DNA of 64,000 nucleotides. Source: Aulostomus chinensis. Taxonomy: Eukaryota; Chordata; Actinopteri; Syngnathiformes; Aulostomidae. The notes under the pieces are model-generated. The model had not been told where the DNA came from. It searched no databases and worked only from the letters and a program-made list of their open reading frames with translations. A program made the position numbers and the translations under genes. Location of the stretch: positions 11,611,009-11,675,008 of the forward strand of contig JBBMOA010000002.1 in the NCBI GenBank assembly GCA_037954235.1, given 5' to 3'. Positions 23,217 through 42,116 of this stretch are shown here, piece after piece (position 1 is the first letter of the stretch; each line of letters begins with the position of its first letter).

Positions 23217-25503
23217 GATTTTCACTCTCTTTCACTCACTTTTTATCTGCTAAACATTTCCCTAACGTAGCAAGTGTTTTCAGAAAAAGTCACAAAGGCT
23301 CCTATGAATCCACATCGGGCTCCACCAGTTGCTTCACATGGAGGTGATCACTTTACAAAAATTGATTAAAGACCATAATTGCTCTCCTGAGATGTGATCT
23401 TTTTTGTCCTCTCCTCAGTGATGGGGGTAATTGCTTATTACTGCATTGTAAACAGTGAGTAAAAAAAATAATTTTGCTCATAAATATGAAGGAAAAGATA
23501 TGTGTAACACTTCTAAACCTACAACATCCTTAAAATAAATCAACAGCTCCTGGAAACAGATGAACTAAATGTAACCATCTTTACTTGGCGATTTACACCA
23601 GGTCTGTTCCCAACCCAGTCTCATGTCAAAATGTGAAAAAGTGTGTTTGCGAAGATCTCATCTACTTTACAAATGTGTACAGTAAATAGCAGTGAGTCCT
23701 CTGTATGTTATTTATTTACATTTGGAAAAAACAGACAATATCAAAAAAGGATGAAAGGTTCAAGAAATGTGAAAGACAAGGAATTTTCTTTCCCAGCTCT
23801 CTCCAACACTCAGTCCCCTGGGTGGTTACATCCAAACTGCAGCCATTATCAGTACTAGATTACAACCCATAAATTCCAAGATTCCTTTTAAGATTTCCAT
23901 CAGAATAAAAATATATTTCACAAGAGTGTCTGGTCTGAACACGTTGTGTAGTGTGATCGCGGGAATGATCTGCATTTGGCCCCTACAGCCGCTCCTCCTC
24001 ACAGTTTCGAGTTGCTTCCTCTTCAACACTCCCATTGCATGTGGTAACGGGAAACTCCGAAGAGGCTTGTTTACTCTGTGGCAGTTTGGCCAATATTTTG
24101 TAGGGCAGATGTCAGCGAGAGTCTGTCACTTGTCAGATTAAAGTGTCATTAAATGTTCAAAGGAGTGGAAACGGTCCCACCCACTCTAAGACTACGGCAT
24201 CTTTAAGAGGCTCTGTGAGCTACGTTTGACATATTTACTCATACTAATGCTTTCTGAAATATAAGTCAACTTAAATTGTTTGAGACTTGTTCAGACGTGC
24301 GAACATTGTGGCTCTTTGGATGGTCAGTTTGGACCTCAACAGCTATGGATTGATAAATGGAGATTTGGCAGCAATATTCCCAACCCTTGCATCACGTGCG
24401 TTCAAACTCGCAGCTTACAGTAAATTAGTTATAACCGAACAGAGATGTCAGTTTTTCCTCAGTGTTTTGTTTCCTCTTTTACTGTGCCAAGGTTTTTCAG
24501 ATGTTTCCTTATTAAGGAAAAAAAAAGGTGTCACAAACCCCAACACTGATTCTTCGGTCTGTTGAGGAGAGCTGCGGTCGGATTTTGATGAAGTTTGTGA
24601 AACTGATAGAACTTCCTCTGAGGAATAATAGATTCTGGAACTTCCGTGTTCCTCTGTTCTCTTACACAGGCTGCAAAAAAAACCAAACCCAAGGTACGAA
24701 AGCCCCGTGTGTCACGGTCATGAATTAGAAGTCTGAAAACATTTCACATGGCTGATGTCATCAAAAAGTTACTCACATTCCCAGGCTGGTATCATCTGTA
24801 TAATCTATAATCTGCCACTACGTCTCGGTTCATAAATTCATTTTCATTCATAGATTTTTTTTTTCAACAAACATTTCCTTGTCTAATACCTTTTTAAATG
24901 TTTGACAGTTCATCTACACAGACAGAATATGTGTTTTTGGGATGATAAACATGGTAGTCATCCACTGAAAGGGACGTGTGCAGCAGCAAGAGAGAGCACT
25001 AAGACGGATCCTCTTAAATTTTCCCCACATGCTGCTGCATTTTGTCCAGCTGTGCCTGGATTCAGACCATTTTTGAAGTTGAGGGTTTTTCCTTTCAAGA
25101 TTTCAATGCACTTCTATTTGAGAAGAAAAGGACTCACAGCATCAAATGATCACAGCTTCATTCAAAAGACTCGCCTTTGAAAGATGAAAAAAAAGAAACC
25201 TTCAACCAAAGTGAAATACTGCTGCTAATTGAACAGCTCACCCTGAAATTCAGGATTCTGTCACTATTGATTCACCCTCGTGTTGGTCGACCAAAAAAAA
25301 CCCCAAAACCCTCAAGACTTAAAACTTAAATCTTTTTTTTAAGTTTTGGAGTTTCCAAAATGTCAGTAGTTAAGATAAAAAGTGAACTACAAATGTCATT
25401 ATACTTTATATTTTGTCATAGAACCACAGATCCTTTAGCAATAACTAATTTGTAAGATGTAGGACCTTTAGCACAGCTAGAAAAATCTGACTTATAGATA
25501 ATA

Positions 25504-25534
25504 AAATATAATATAATATAATATAATATAATAT
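25504..25534. repeat. (ATAAT)n pentanucleotide array
   Basis: About six tandem copies of a 5-bp A/T unit. Confidence 0.92.
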
Positions 25535-26262
25535 TGCTATCAATGAGAATTTGAATGAATTTGAGACCAAAAAAACATTAATAGTAATAAATATTTACTT
25601 AGATAAATATTTTTACAGAAGAATTTGAAAAAGTTTGGGTGGAAATGGGCGTAGCTTATAGCAGCATACTTGGCATCATCCAAAGGATGCAATGACCAAA
25701 TATGGTCTCAATCAGTCTCCCAGTTCATGAGTTAAAACACATAATAACTGGTTGGTCGGTCCTCTGTTCAAATATGTAAAGTGTATATAAAATGGGACAC
25801 CTGATAAGGAAATATGAACATTTAAGCTCTGTAAGTGTTTGAGATAGGACCTCTGAAATGTTCCTCCGACTGACTTTCCATTATCGAGTTTAATTGTTTC
25901 AATAGAAAATGCTTGAATCTCCTGAAGGAGATGTGCTTTTCTCATTGAAATGAAGATAATAAGACAAATTGTGTGGAACTAGTAAGACACCGCAGCACGG
26001 AGGAGAGCCCAGTGCTGCCATGTCTCTATTCCAGCTGGTGGGAGCTGACTGCTGCACTCGTGTGAACAGCAGATTTGTGTTAAAGCCTGGAGGGTGATGG
26101 ATCATAACTTTTATTGTACAATGACACGCTTAACTGTAACAAAAAGGAAGAAATTTTAAAAAAAAGGGAAGAACATTTTCTGGGTGTGGAGTACAAGACT
26201 GGACAAGTGCACACCTACACATGTTGACTAATTGATGACGAACTTTGCAAACTCCAGAGTAC

Positions 26263-26304
<42 letters not shown>
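26263..26304. repeat. (GCCA)n tetranucleotide array
   Basis: About ten perfect GCCA units; its minus-strand translation is a repetitive Leu-Ala-Gly-Trp artefact. Confidence 0.97.
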
Positions 26305-26305
<1 letters not shown>

Positions 26306-26740
26306 TGAGGCTGTACGTCTGCAGTGACACCACCATTTCCGTCAAATACCAGCATGTCACATTAGTAGGCATTGCCTGTAGGGAACTGATACTGAGCTCA
26401 TGCAGTATGATATTCAGATTTTGACAAATGATGTTCTTGTTTTGGAGAAACTCTCCTTTGATTGATGGAAGATGATAAGGAAGAGCTGGTGAGAGGGTGT
26501 GCTGTTTCCTCTAAAACATCATTAATCTCTTTAGACATTCTGGTGAATATCAGCCAAAGAGTTTTATTCATCTGAGGTGTTTGTTTCTTTTGTTCACTGT
26601 CTACCCTGTTATTTGGTGTGTCTGGGGTTAGCTGGCATGGTCATTCCCTTAAACCTTGTCGTTAATCGGCGTTCCATTTTTCGATATTTCACTGTGGATC
26701 AGGAAAATGGAGTGGTTGGACTGAATTTAACTCCCTGTCA

Positions 26741-26756
26741 TAGCGCCACCTACTGG
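26741..26756 (-). promoter_or_regulatory. CTCF-type motif
   Basis: The minus strand reads CCAGTAGGTGGCGCTA, a full match to the vertebrate CTCF core CCASYAGRKGGCRSYA. It sits about 0.9 kb upstream of the CD44-like TATA box and would mark the boundary between the APIP and CD44/SLC1A2 domains. Occupancy is inferred. Confidence 0.55.
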
Positions 26757-27503
26757 TTACAGGAAATATGATGGAGCAAACGTCATTTGATTTACATCCA
26801 AAGACACTGGGCTGTTTTCACCTGATGGACAGCAACATTATCCATAGTAAAGGTGTGTTCTCTAGTGTGATTATTTACCACCAAAGTGACGGAGCTGAAA
26901 GCTCAGCTGGGAGGAGGTCCGAGCATTCCGAGGGTTTTCTTGTTACACCTTCAATAGATTCAATTGTCATTCTTGATGGGTTGCGTTCGGTGTCTCTGGC
27001 TGTGTGTAACCATCAGGCTACAGCTATTTGTTTACTCTTAATTGACAACAATAACATGACACAAATGAATACAAACACATTTCAATAAGCAGCAGAGTGT
27101 AAATAATTATTGTAGCTTGAGATTTTGGGGCCAAACTGAGCACGGTCACATAATTTTTAGGGTTTCTATTCCCTTGTTCTCATATGTTGGTATGTAGAAG
27201 CAGCAGTGATTCCCCGGCCGTCTTAGTATAAGATGCCAAGATCAATAACGTTTTTACGATCAGCTAAAGTGTTTGGCCTATTAGAAATTGACTGCACAGC
27301 AACATGTTCACATCAATATTGAACTTTTTGCTCAAACAAGTATTTCTTGGTCTTCCCAGTTTAATACAGTTTGATTTCTTTGTGTGGTTCGGTTGGTAAA
27401 TCCTCTGGGGGATGTTCTGGAACTGAACTTCCCAGATGCAGGTACATTTTTCTGGGAATCTTCCTTAAATGTTTGTGCCGCCGCATCAGAAAAAGCGTGA
27501 GAA

Positions 27504-27507
<4 letters not shown>

Positions 27508-27545
<38 letters not shown>
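27508..27545. repeat. (GT)n microsatellite
   Basis: Perfect GT run of about 38 bp, 80 bp upstream of the CD44-like TATA box. Confidence 0.97.
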
Positions 27546-27546
<1 letters not shown>

Positions 27547-27627
27547 AGGGTGTGTTCACAGGTGTCCCGGCCCTCCTGTTGTCTGCTGCCAGCCATTGTA
27601 CTGATGTAACTCATACCTACTGTTGTG

Positions 27628-27635
27628 TATAAAAG
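27628..27635 (+). promoter_or_regulatory. TATA box of the CD44-like gene
   Basis: TATAAAAG lies 98-105 nt upstream of the predicted ATG at 27733. That leaves room for a 5' UTR of roughly 70-80 nt starting near 27658. It is the only clear TATA box next to a gene start in this window. Confidence 0.6.
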
Positions 27636-27732
27636 GCAGCAGCATGAATCATCAGCCTCAATTCAGACTGACAAACACGCCTGGTGCTCCAACAGTAACC
27701 TTCACTTCAAGGCTTCACCCACATTGTCTGAT

Positions 27733-27799
27733 ATGACGATTCTTCTGTTCGGCGTTATTCTTGGACTTTTCGCCACAGTCCAGTCCACGACGGTTAACA
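27733..27799 (+). CDS. CD44-like exon 1: signal peptide
   Basis: ATG at 27733 opens a hydrophobic leader; donor A/GTAAGT in phase 1. An upstream ATG at 27643 runs into an out-of-frame TGA-rich context, and the hydrophobic leader favours 27733. Confidence 0.75.
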
Positions 27800-28096
27800 G
27801 TAAGTGACAGCCCTTTCTATGAATTTCTTTATTTATATCTCTTAGAAACAAAATAAAAACCTATGTCAGAATATTCATGCTTTGGTCAGATGAATGAGAC
27901 GGAAGGGACATTTGTCTGTCAGGATGCTGCGCTCTCATGCAGCAAATCTACCGAACAGACCTGTGAAATTGTGTCCTTTCTCTTACCCCGTGAGTCAGCA
28001 CTTCCTCCTCTGCTGCCTGAGATTCTCTTAATGTTTCAGTCTTTCTTTAAGAGTAGTATTTCATCGTTTGTGTGCAGGTTTCACTGGCAGCTCCGA

Positions 28097-28147
<51 letters not shown>

Positions 28148-30238
28148 CTTTGTAAAAAAGTGCTGAGCTGCTCCAGGAGGTGCATTAATGTCTTGAATGA
28201 GGTGAAACCAAAGATCAGCAAAGAAGCCGTTACACGAGTTTGAGCAACTTCTCACTGAAGCTGAACGTGACTGAGCAAGAATGCGGAGGAGAGATTTGTG
28301 ACTCGATTCTAATCTCTTTTTAATTTACTTTTTTTTTAAGAGTAACTGTACAAGGCAGCAGATGATTACCATCCAAATCAGTCGTTAAAAAGGTATACTG
28401 ATGTGTTAGATGATGGTCTCCCTTAATTTAGCTTCACATCCGGCTTCCGTCGTTTAAAACTCAGAATTCCGATCAATCCAGCTTTCATATAAATGTTCCC
28501 CGTTGTGATATTTCTCTCTTCGCCAATTGTACCCTGTGAGAATTTTTTCAATATTTTTCAATTTCATTAGAGGAAGCTTCCAAGGAAGGGTAACGGCTAG
28601 TTGATATGCTGGAAGTACTTATGTATTTATTGCAGGTTTTTTTCCCCCTGTTTCTTCTCTGTAGTTTTGTATTGATACTTTGTAAATGAAAAAGGAGAAC
28701 TGAGCATCGTTAATATATGCAGTGTAATACTATACGTGCAGCATGAAAATATCACAAAAAACAAAGCAATTTGCTGATAAAAGCTTCCTGCCACTACAAC
28801 AGTTTTGTGCAGGTTTTTACTGGTTGCACCACGTGGTAATCTACTGCTGATGAGACCTCTTTTGTGAACCCACTATAGGAGATTAGTCATCAGGGTTAAT
28901 CATTACTGACTCTCACCACACCTCATCAAAGGCCAACACGCACGTTTATACAAGAATCCAGGGCGTTGCGTGTTGTCTTTGTGTGGTCATTTGTTAACAC
29001 AACTGAACAAACTTGGTAACTTTCCTTCCTATGATAGAACTGGTGAGCAAACACTCTTGCTGATCTTTGGTTTTTTTCCGTCTCTTTGTCTCAGCTGTGA
29101 CCCAGATCCCATCCAAATCCGAGGATGACGTGTTCAGAGAGGCTCTGACTGACGGGTTCCTGGTGGAGAACTTGTTCATCCCCTCACTCACGACTAGATC
29201 ACCTCAAACCACGACCGTTCAGTCATCATCTGAATCAGACGAGGGCCTCGCAGCAAGTGGCTCCGGCGATGAGTTCCTTCGAAATGAGCGTGAAAATGTG
29301 GCAACCACAAGTCCGAGCTCCACATCTGCGGTGCTGCGAAGTGATGCCACCGAAACCCTTCTGTCCAACTTCAGCTCTCCTCCAGTGCCAAATGAAGATC
29401 AGTCAAATGTCACAGCAGACCTGAGTTCAGTGTCCAAAAATGCTCACTCGTCCTTCACTGACCTCTCGATGCTGAGTTCAAGCTCTGGAGATGGAGAGGC
29501 CCCGGACCAGCCCCCGTCTACACCTTCCAGCAGCTTCAGCTCCAGCACAGAAACTGCATCATCAACTACTGGACCCCAGATTCCAAGAGAGGAAGGATTG
29601 GGATTAGAAATTATAGAAGAAACTATTCAGACACAGATTGTTCAAAAAAATTCTGCCGTCCAGCCAACTCCGAGTAAATATCCTACACCTACACCTGTAT
29701 AACTCCCATGTTACATTTTTTTAAATGTTAAAATGAAATTTCCTTTCTGATCTGGTAGGACATATTGTACAACCTAATGCCGAGGACAAATCACAGCACA
29801 AAGGACACTCTACACCAGGTGAGTCTGGGAAAAGTACATTTAATCAAAGAGATTCCTGCTTGTGAGGAGAACCTGTCTTAACTCCAACTCTCCCGTATCA
29901 TCAGACTGGATCATCATCGTCGGCTTCATTGTTGGTGTAGCAGCTCTGATAATGCTGTGTGTTGCAATTGCCACCAGAGACAAGTAAGTCTTAAACAACA
30001 TGCACATCATATTTTCAAGTTTACTATTTTGATCAAATATATTAATCTTTTCATTATTTTTCTACAAAGGTGGAATGGACCAAACCAGGCATCCAAGAAA
30101 GAGGGAAAACCCTCACACCAGCAGAGGGAGGTAGAGATGGAGACTTTCATTCACAGAGACGCACCCAGGGAAAATGGAAAGGCATCGGAGTACACGGTCA
30201 TCCCCCTGGATGAGCTTCCAGAGACATATTCACACTGA
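27733..30238 (+). CDS. CD44-like mucin-type membrane protein lacking the Link domain (5 exons)
   Basis: Predicted 317-aa type I membrane protein. Exons 27733-27799, 29095-29673, 29759-29818, 29905-29983, 30070-30238; all GT-AG, intron phases 1,1,1,2, frame intact. Residues 1-18 are a signal peptide (MTILLFGVILGLFATVQS). Residues 19-235 form a Ser/Thr/Pro-rich stem with N-glycosylation sequons (NFS, NVT) and SGSGD at 77-81, a glycosaminoglycan-attachment type site. A single membrane helix follows at ~238-257 (WIIIVGFIVGVAALIMLCVA), then a 60-aa tail with SEYTVI (Tyr303). It sits between APIP and SLC1A2 in CD44 orientation. The TP-D-WII...LCVAIA segment resembles CD44 IP-E-WLI...AVCIAV, with the same kind of phase-1 entry. 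No Link module, cysteine pairs or CD44 RRRCGQKK tail motif is visible. It could be a diverged CD44 ohnolog or an unrelated sialomucin. Confidence 0.72.
28101..28144. repeat. (CA)n microsatellite in intron 1 of the CD44-like gene
   Basis: Perfect CA run of 44 bp. Confidence 0.97.
29095..29673 (+). CDS. CD44-like exon 2: mucin stem
   Basis: 579-nt phase 1-1 exon coding almost the entire ectodomain. Rich in Ser, Thr, Asp and Glu with no cysteine, so it cannot form a Link fold. Acceptor TCTCAG; donor CCGA/GTAAAT. The reading frame is long, non-repetitive and clearly coding. Confidence 0.85.
29759..29818 (+). CDS. CD44-like exon 3: juxtamembrane
   Basis: 60-nt phase 1-1 exon reading HIVQPNAEDKSQHKGHSTP. 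Acceptor GGTAG, donor GTGAGT. Confidence 0.75.
29905..29983 (+). CDS. CD44-like exon 4: transmembrane helix
   Basis: 79-nt exon encoding WIIIVGFIVGVAALIMLCVA and ATRD. Enters in phase 1 and leaves in phase 2 (AA/GTAAGT). Confidence 0.85.
30070..30238 (+). CDS. CD44-like exon 5: cytoplasmic tail and stop
   Basis: Encodes the tail from KWNGPNQASKKEGK to ELPETYSH, TGA at 30236-30238. SEYTVI fits both an ITIM-like pattern and a YxxPhi sorting motif. Confidence 0.85.
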
Positions 30239-31094
30239 AGCCAGGGACAAAATCCCTCCGGATGCTGGAAACTCATCGCTGGTTGTCTGAGAAGAAGAAT
30301 TAGATCCACAGCAAGACTGAGCAAAAGCTTTGTCGCCCAGCATGAATTAGAATCATGGTGTGGCGCTCCTGCTGACTTTCAAAGACCCTTCCCATGCCTT
30401 TAATCTGAAACTGCAGCAACAGTCATTTTATTTATTGCTATGACTTTGATTTTTAGCTGTATAATACACAAGAAGTGCAAATACATTTTCAAACATTTTT
30501 TTGCTGCATTTCTTTTAACAGCAAATCGAGCACTTTTTAAAAATATCATTAGTGAGCAGACCAAAATAATAAGTTAAATTATGTTTTTAAAGTGTTTTGA
30601 TTATAGGATTATTTTTCATACTTTTTGTTTTTTGTAATAACATTATTGATGAGTGTGTTGTGGATTGTAACTTATATTAAGCTGTTTCTTTTGGGTTTCT
30701 TGTGCACTGAACAGTTTTTTTACGGAATCCTGGGGTCGCCACAGAGGAGATAAATAGATGAATACAATTGTGAAGTCATGAGATATCACTTGCTCCTTCA
30801 ATGGAATTGATTTTTTTGATAACAGATATAACTTGTTAAATAATATAAAGTAAATCAATTGAGGGCGCAAGTTCTACGTTATGCTCATATGAATGAGTGT
30901 GTGTGTGTGTGTATGTTTGTGTACATCTATTTTTTTTCTTTTTTTCACATTTCTTTTTACACTGCTACCCAAGGACTCCGTACGCCGCCTGCTAGCTCTG
31001 GAGCTTTTCTCAACAACCAAAAAGTGTCATTATCTGTTCTACTGTGCTGTAACATAACGGAAAGAAAAAAAAACAACAGCAGCTCATCAATAAA
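30239..31094 (+). other. 3' UTR of the CD44-like gene
   Basis: A/T-rich non-coding sequence from the stop codon to the AATAAA at 31089-31094. No other long feature was seen. Confidence 0.55.
31089..31094 (+). terminator. Poly(A) signal of the CD44-like gene
   Basis: AATAAA on the plus strand, three bases before an AATAAA on the opposite strand. Confidence 0.5.
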
Positions 31095-31096
31095 CT

Positions 31097-31102
31097 TTTA
31101 TT
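31097..31102 (-). terminator. slc1a2: Poly(A) signal of SLC1A2
   Basis: AATAAA on the minus strand (TTTATT on plus), which would end a 3.3-kb SLC1A2 3' UTR. Mammalian SLC1A2 also has a very long 3' UTR. Confidence 0.45.
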
Positions 31103-34100
31103 CATTTTCCATTGATATTTACACATGAGTATTAAAACATTTACATATTTTCAATCCATTTCCATGACAAACATATTTTGTCTCTGTTGTTTACTTTGTA
31201 TATTCAATGCTGCTTGTATTCAAAACACATGCTCCTTCACAATGAATGACAGTAACAAGTACTGAATAGATTCCTGTGCATGGAAACAAAGAGACATAGA
31301 AAATATAAGTTGAATTCTCTAATGATTGTACAATTCCACGTGTTCATAAAAAAAAAAAAAAACTACAACTTGCTACACGAGCTTCCTGAGAACATACTCT
31401 GATCAAGGACCAATATCCTGTTACGCTATTGCATTAAACTGAAAAAAATGGGCTTTTAATTTTAGTCAGGGATGCTTGAACCACACTCTGGATGGCCTGC
31501 TGAGGTCTCACAACATACTGTAGCTGCCAACAGCAATATCCTCATGCACACAAAATTAGTTTTAATGTGCTTGTGACCTTTGAATAACCAAAACAACATT
31601 CACTTGTGAATTAAGTGGAAAGTTTTTAGAATTTCTTCCCCTGACAACCATTAGGAGCTCAGCAGACACTCAGAAATGGTGGTATGTAATAGTTTTACAC
31701 TCTTCATGGGTACTTGTGAAGAATGTTCCTTCAGAGATACATGCGTTCCCTCAAAAGTACAATATTGGGCTTGAAGAGGCCAGAAGTGCACAAAGTGAAC
31801 TGAGGGGTTCATAACCCCCCCGCCAGCAACAAGTACCCTTTCAGGATGGAGTGTTTTCTGAACAGATCGATTGAAATTATTTCTTGATAAATGTTCACAA
31901 ACTATGAATAAAACTACCTCCGTTAAAGGATGATCAACATTTCTCTATTTTCATTTTATAGATATAGTAATAGTTATAGAAACTTTTAGCATAGCAAAAA
32001 TCAATTCTGACAGATGACAAAAAAATGTCAGCTCTATACATTTTTTTTATACACTAAAGAAAGTATATACACAAAGTGCAAGGAGGCACTTTAAACATGA
32101 ATACACACGCTGTTGCTTATATCAAACAAGAGAGATAAACACCCCAGTTTAAGTTGCTACACAGCTAAACAACACGCACAGATTCAGCCAACATCCAGTG
32201 ACCTTGTGGCTTTAATGCTGGAGGCGGAGCTTCGTGAACACATGCTAAACAGACGTGACCAATTAATCCGACATGTCATCACAAGTTCGCCATTCGTATC
32301 TAAGTGTACAGCTACAAAATCCAAGAAAGAACCCATGAGGAGGGCCCAGCCATCCTCAAACCCGCTACTGAAGCTGGAAGGTGGCTACAATGTATTTCTC
32401 CAAGTAAAATACGAGTTTCATTACGCAACTTAAGTGAATAAGTTTAATCTAGAAATGTTTTACGCTGACTGCACTTTGCAGTTGACATCTTCAAGGCAAG
32501 GTTATCAAATAGCAACCAAATCAACAGTTTGAAACAAAACAGAGAGCAATGCAATACACAACTCCGAGGGTTCCCCCTCACGTGCTCTGTTTTCTGCACG
32601 TCATCCTGTGCTGTTTTGTTGCCACATTTGGAGGCCACACCTCCTCCTATTAAAGTCTAAGTCCTAAGCTTTGCTTCTTAGGCTTGACTTTGCATGTCTA
32701 CGTGTGTGTGTGTGTGTGCGTGTGTGTGTGCATGTGTGTGTGCATGTGTGCGTGTCTGTGACATCAGAGTGTAATCCCCTAAGTCAAAAAGTCAAAGTAA
32801 TGCAGTTACACCAACCTGCACTACCACCATTATAGTACACAGAGTGCTGAGATACACAAGACCCTTCAGGATGAGCACATTTAAAACCCCCAACGTTCCA
32901 GTCTATCAAGTTCTGATGCTCTTTAAACTTGAACTTAGACTTGGTCCTTGAATGATACTGGCAAGGCCATCATTAGCACTCTTTCAGCTACAAAGAAAAT
33001 GCTTATATAAAAAAGAAAATGAGATGTTGCAAAAGGTAGAAGAACGATGTCGTTGACAGAACAGGAAGCTCGCAACAGCACCAAGTAAGGCCCAGAGTCT
33101 TGTCAACCGAGTGTATTATTCCCATGTGCAACTGCTTCCTTGTGAGTTCAAAAAAGCAACATCTAGGTGAGGTGAGTCATTTTTCTCCAGTAGTGGCTGT
33201 AGTCAGGTCTTCAGAACAGTTGACTCTACGTATTGTGGTTGTTTTTTTTTTTTTGTGGTTTTATTCTTTCAATGTGTTTTATTTTTTTGTTTTGTTTTTT
33301 TTCTACAGGTTTGTCGGCAGGAAGTGAAAGCTTGTGGAACTCAGGGTAAGGCGCAGCAGCATCTGTATCTGCTGCTTTACTCGCATTTCCATGGTTCCTC
33401 CTCAACAAGAGAGAACTCTGCCGTCTTGCCGTTTTTTCCCATGGTAACCTGTAAGCAGTTATTAACAACATCTAACTATGGGCCCAAGGCACCGTCATGA
33501 ATCAACAAACCATCAGCGGTTGGGAGCAGAGAAGCCTTCACACCCAGGCCATTGGCCCTGGGGTGTGGGGGTGGAGTTGTGACTTTGAGACAGTCAAAAT
33601 ACAACTTTCATGTACAATGATACACAAATGACAGTACCTTCATTTTGGAGTCACAGAAAATATGTTTTTCAGAGTTGGCCATGTATTTAATGGATTCTCT
33701 GCCCAACCGAATTACAATGCTCATCCGTAATAAAGTTGCATCACACAGGCAATGTAATAAACACGATGGCTCTACAATATGAGGTTTTCAGGAATGTAAT
33801 AACAGCAGTCGCTTTGTTGCTGTGTGCAATACGAGATCAAAAATAGGCATTTCATGATTTACTCTGGATGAAACAGCAGTCTTTATGAATACCACTGGCT
33901 ACAATAACTCATTAGAAACAGATGGACAATGAGGGACAACTGTAATTTGGTCAGGGCCGCAAATACATAAATACATGTCCATTTAAGTAAACAAAAGAAA
34001 GATAAAACAATAAATCCCAGGCGTATCACAGCAGAATACAAGTCAAATATAATTGTGTACAAGACAAAGCATTTCTAAATTGTTTTGGAATAGAAAAAAA

Positions 34101-34390
34101 AACACATTTATGTGGATTTAACAAGAGAAAAACCTTATTAGTTGATCATTTAAAGAAAGTATCTGGTAACGTCTTATTTGGATGCACCCGGTATCATAAA
34201 AACTGCTTTTTCATATGACTAACAGGTGAATAAAAAAATAAAGAAATACTGTATACGCATGTTTGCCTCAATAAATATCTGACACACGCTAATCACACAG
34301 ACACCGGTATAGGAAGTCACGTGGAGATGATACACAAACACAGACGAGCAACCAAAGACAAACACAGACACAGAGCTGGAGGGGGCGTCT
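31103..34390 (-). other. slc1a2: Probable long 3' UTR of SLC1A2
   Basis: 3.3 kb without a recognised exon, A/T-rich, between the SLC1A2 stop and the convergent poly(A) signals. It includes a (TG)n tract at 32702-32758 and poly(T) at 33241-33254. Confidence 0.5.
32702..32758. repeat. Imperfect (TG)n microsatellite
   Basis: TG dinucleotides with periodic CG/CA interruptions. Confidence 0.93.

Positions 34391-42116
<7,726 letters not shown>

Larger units (their letters stand above)
22634..27627. other. Intergenic region between APIP and the CD44-like gene
   Basis: 5 kb without a recognised gene. It holds long (TA)n tracts near 22.9-23.1 kb, (CA)n, an ATAAT pentamer array, a (GCCA)n array, a CTCF-type motif at 26741-26756 and (GT)n at 27508-27545. 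None of the roughly ten exons of PDHX, which occupies this interval in human, was found. Confidence 0.75.

Noticed and set aside
26577..27088. Two consecutive plus-strand frames upstream of the CD44-like gene
   Set aside because: No signal, domain or splice structure; the region is better explained as regulatory sequence with the CTCF motif.
27863..28100. Cys-containing plus-strand frame in intron 1 of the CD44-like gene, tested as a Link exon
   Set aside because: It lacks the Link-module spacing of cysteines and the conserved hydrophobic core, and runs into a CA repeat; exon 1 already joins exon 2 in phase.
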